From assembly GCA_031281765.1 (NCBI GenBank), contig JAITEX010000100.1:1-15460 (forward strand): 15,460 bases of DNA, written 5' to 3'. The notes below the pieces were generated by a model. The model did not search any database. It worked only from the letters and a program-made list of their open reading frames with translations, and was not told where the DNA came from. Every line of letters starts with the position of its first letter. Within the stretch, counting starts at the first letter, position 1. This document shows, one piece after another, positions 13,253 through 15,460 of this stretch. The stretch is from Eubacteriales Family XIII. Incertae Sedis bacterium. Its GTDB lineage: Bacteria > Bacillota > Clostridia > Peptostreptococcales > Anaerovoracaceae. A program made the position numbers and the translations under genes.

Positions 13253-15460
13253 ATGCAAAAAAAGATCAACGGCAGGAATGGGTTGAGAAAGCGCGGTATG
13301 CTGGCGCTTTCCGTGCTGCTTATCGCGGCGCTTATCATTCCACAGGCGGCCTTGGCGACGAACCAGGCCGACGGACAAAATGTGCAGGCTGAAACCATTT
13401 TAGAAAATGATACGGAAGGGGAAAACAATAATGCAGTCTCCGCGGATGACGCGGGCTGCGACCCGGTAACGGGTTTTGACGCGCAATCCGGAAGCAATAA
13501 CGACGCCGGGGATGACGCGGGCAGCGACCCGGCCGAAACCGGGAATCCACAGGCGGAAGAACATACCGACGACTCCGGATTACGTCCGGAACAGGGCGAC
13601 GCGGACAGCGCGGGCGATGCCGCTTCCGAGGGAATGGCCATAGCAGAGGCAGTGGCAAAGAAGGTCCCCGCGCTGAGAACGTCGGGAAGATGGTTTCAAT
13701 TTCAGGCGACCGTTACGGAAGCCGATAAAACATTTATCGTGCCGACCTCATCGAACCTCGGAGGGAAAACCACTCACGAATATAATTGGGATATTGATTT
13801 TGGCGATGATTCCGAAGTGAAAAACTATTCCGGTACGGCTGCGGGAAACGGCAGCGGTATAAGTCATGACTTCCCCGCCGGAAGAGATTATATCATCACC
13901 ATCTCTCCACATGATCCCAATGAGGGGGCGTGGTTGGCGGCATTCGGATTCGCGAATGGAAGTTCCAACGCCACATCGGTAGCCAATAAAAATAAAATTA
14001 CGAAGGTACTATCGCCTCTCACACCGGATATGACGCGCAAGGCGGATGAAATAACGACGACGGACCCGGCTAAGGCGCCTTCCCAGGAATGGAACAGCAC
14101 CTTTCTGAATTGCACAAAATTAACAATGGGAAGCGAGTTCACCTTTGACGTGGATGCATGGAAGGACGTAAAAGCGGTAAATACGGATTTCGCCAGAAGT
14201 ATGTTTTACGGCTGCTCCGGAGCAGCGTTTACAATGAACAGCGTGTTTACTATGCCGCAGAACCTGACGGCAGTGGGCGACAACTTTGTTTATTATATGT
14301 TTTCCGGTTGCTCCGGTGCAGGGTTTACGATGAATAGCGTGTTCACTATGCCGCAAGGCCTTACAAGCGTAGGCGATAATTTCGTTGCGTATATGTTCAG
14401 TAGCTGTAAGGGGAATGCGTTCACGATGAACGATGTATTTAACCTACCGCATGGGCTTACAAAAGCAGGTAAGAATTTTGCCAATAATATGTTCACTAAT
14501 TGCAATGGCACAGGATTCACAATGGGCAAAGCACTCACTATGCCGCAAAGGCTTGAGAACGTGGGTGACTCTTTTGCCAGTAATATGTTCAGTAGTTGCA
14601 AAGGGAATGCGTTTACGATGAACGACATTTTCAATTTGCCGCAGAACCTTGTAAGCACAGGGACTTTTTTTGCAGCATCTATGTTCACTGGTTGTAGCGG
14701 AACTGCATTCACGATGAATAACGTATTTACTATGCCTCAAAGCCTTATGAATGTGGACAGTGCTTTTGCCCTTGCTATGTTCGATAGTTGTGCCGGAAAA
14801 GCATTCACGATGAACAATGTATTCAATCTACCGCAGAGCCTTACGAGTGTAAAAAGCAGTTTTGCCACTCAGATGTTCTATAAATGCAGCGGGGATGAGT
14901 TCACGATGAACAGTGGATTCAATCTGCCGCAAGGCCTTATGAACGTGGGCACTAATTTTGCTCAGAATATGTTCTATGAATGTAGCGGGAATGCGTTTAC
15001 GATGAACGATATATTCAATCTGCCACAGGGGTTTACGAGTTTGAGCGCAAGCAGCACTTTTGCGGTTAGTATGTTTAATGGCTGCAAAGGGAACACGTTT
15101 ACCATGAACGATATATTTAATTTACCGCAAAAGATTACGTACGCGCCTGACGATTTTGCCACCAGTGTGTTTGCAAACTGCAGTGGAGATGCGTTCGCTA
15201 TGAATGCTATATTTAATCTTCCGCAGAACATTACAGGCACGGGAAGCGGCTTTGCCGAAAGCATGTTCGCAGGTTGCAGCGGGGACGCGTTTATTATGAC
15301 CGACATATTCAATCTGCCGCAGAATATTACGACCGCGGGCTATTATTTTGCTACTCGTATGTTCCGGAATTGTGGCGGAAATGCATTTACTATGAACAAT
15401 ATATTCAATTTGCCGCAGAGAATAACGAGTACAGGAGACTCTTTTTTCGCTGATATGTTT
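13253..15460 (+). CDS. Secreted repeat-rich surface protein, BspA/DUF285-like (3' end outside window)
   Basis: The frame is open for 736 codons from ATG 13253 to the window edge, so the C-terminus is missing. AGGGG at 13239-13243 is the ribosome site. Residues 1-35 form a signal peptide: basic start (KKINGRNGLRKR), hydrophobic core (MLALSVLLIAALIIPQ) and an ALA cleavage site before Thr36. An acidic, Ala/Gly/Asp-rich linker covers 36-146. A header at about 147-275 contains WDIDFGDDSE followed by ISHDFPAGRDYIITI, resembling PKD-like headers of bacterial surface proteins. A cap (280-325, STFLNCTKL) leads into at least 13 tandem repeats. The repeats share MF..C..L-like features with BspA-type leucine-rich-repeat adhesins, so I infer a cell-surface adhesion role. 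The cell-wall anchor, if any, lies beyond the window. GC is lower than in the upstream operon, suggesting separate origin. Confidence 0.88.
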   Translation, partial: MQKKINGRNGLRKRGMLALSVLLIAALIIPQAALATNQADGQNVQAETILENDTEGENNNAVSADDAGCDPVTGFDAQSGSNNDAGDDAGSDPAETGNPQAEEHTDDSGLRPEQGDADSAGDAASEGMAIAEAVAKKVPALRTSGRWFQFQATVTEADKTFIVPTSSNLGGKTTHEYNWDIDFGDDSEVKNYSGTAAGNGSGISHDFPAGRDYIITISPHDPNEGAWLAAFGFANGSSNATSVANKNKITKVLSPLTPDMTRKADEITTTDPAKAPSQEWNSTFLNCTKLTMGSEFTFDVDAWKDVKAVNTDFARSMFYGCSGAAFTMNSVFTMPQNLTAVGDNFVYYMFSGCSGAGFTMNSVFTMPQGLTSVGDNFVAYMFSSCKGNAFTMNDVFNLPHGLTKAGKNFANNMFTNCNGTGFTMGKALTMPQRLENVGDSFASNMFSSCKGNAFTMNDIFNLPQNLVSTGTFFAASMFTGCSGTAFTMNNVFTMPQSLMNVDSAFALAMFDSCAGKAFTMNNVFNLPQSLTSVKSSFATQMFYKCSGDEFTMNSGFNLPQGLMNVGTNFAQNMFYECSGNAFTMNDIFNLPQGFTSLSASSTFAVSMFNGCKGNTFTMNDIFNLPQKITYAPDDFATSVFANCSGDAFAMNAIFNLPQNITGTGSGFAESMFAGCSGDAFIMTDIFNLPQNITTAGYYFATRMFRNCGGNAFTMNNIFNLPQRITSTGDSFFADMF
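13445..13532 (+). repeat. 22-base direct repeat in the acidic linker
   Basis: The same 22-base unit, beginning GATGACGCGGGC, occurs at 13445-13466 and 13511-13532 with one mismatch and in the same reading frame, 66 bases apart. It encodes DDAGCDP and DDAGSDP. It points to a past duplication of 22 codons within the linker. Confidence 0.7.
14228..15460 (+). repeat. Tandem 96-base (32-residue) repeats, at least 13 copies
   Basis: Units start at 14228, 14324, 14420, 14516, 14612, 14708, 14804, 14900, 14996, 15098, 15194, 15290 and 15386; the last is cut by the window end after 25 residues. All are 32 residues except the ninth (14996-15097), which has 34. The consensus first half is FTMN.[VI]F[NT][LM]PQ.[LI]T, and the second half ..G..FA..MF..C.G.A. 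Each complete unit has one cysteine at the same place. Copies differ by many silent and replacement changes, so the array is old and not a recent slippage product. Confidence 0.95.

Noticed and set aside
14293..15312. Minus-strand open frames opposite the repeat array with regular motifs such as NAFPLQLLNI
   Set aside because: They are the reverse reading of the plus-strand repeats and inherit their period. The plus frame has a signal peptide, ribosome site and uninterrupted length, so it is the real gene.
14228..15460. CRISPR array
   Set aside because: The 96-base period is in frame, all parts of the unit are related between copies, and there are no conserved short repeats with unique spacers.

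Overview
The window looks like chromosomal DNA from a Gram-positive (Firmicutes, most likely clostridial) bacterium of fairly high GC. The evidence is the gene order rpsO-pnp-M16 protease-dut followed by dgt-dnaG-rpoD-trmK-Nif3, strong AGGAGG-type ribosome binding sites, and DUF5685 and Cys-tailed J-domain proteins of a clostridial type. This placement is inferred from gene order and protein resemblance; no rRNA or tRNA is present to confirm it. All genes are on the + strand.

Layout. (a) 6-1034: an ECF-type sigma factor fused to a C-terminal membrane anchor and a small outer domain; its true start may lie upstream of the window. (b) 1035-1165: a probable promoter and an rpsO leader that can fold back on the rpsO ribosome binding site. 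(c) 1166-3630: rpsO and pnp, separated by a terminator-like hairpin. (d) 3640-6332: an M16 zinc protease, dUTPase and a dGTPase-type HD hydrolase, tightly packed. (e) 6368-9402: a short leader reading frame ending TAG directly before the dnaG ATG, then DNA primase and the primary sigma factor (the macromolecular-synthesis operon). (f) 9407-10752: a short TrmK-like methyltransferase and a Nif3-family protein. (g) 10840-12944: three less understood genes, a DUF5685 protein, a J-domain protein with eight cysteines in its last 17 residues, and a multipass membrane protein, ended by a clear intrinsic terminator. (h) 12945-13252: an AT-rich intergenic region with a promoter candidate, a palindrome and a leader hairpin. 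(i) 13253 to the window end: a large secreted surface protein, open at the 3' edge, with a signal peptide, an acidic linker, a PKD-like header and at least 13 tandem 32-residue repeats.

How it fits together. The first 12 kb couples translation (S15), RNA decay (PNPase), nucleotide-pool control (dUTPase, dGTPase), replication priming (DnaG), transcription initiation (RpoD) and tRNA modification (TrmK) in one direction with short gaps, suggesting long co-transcribed units with internal promoters. The last 2.2 kb is a separate unit with lower GC and different codon use, and is the accessory part of the window. The least described items are the 32-residue Cys-ladder repeat protein, the membrane-anchored sigma factor, the rpsO leader and the dnaG leader frame.
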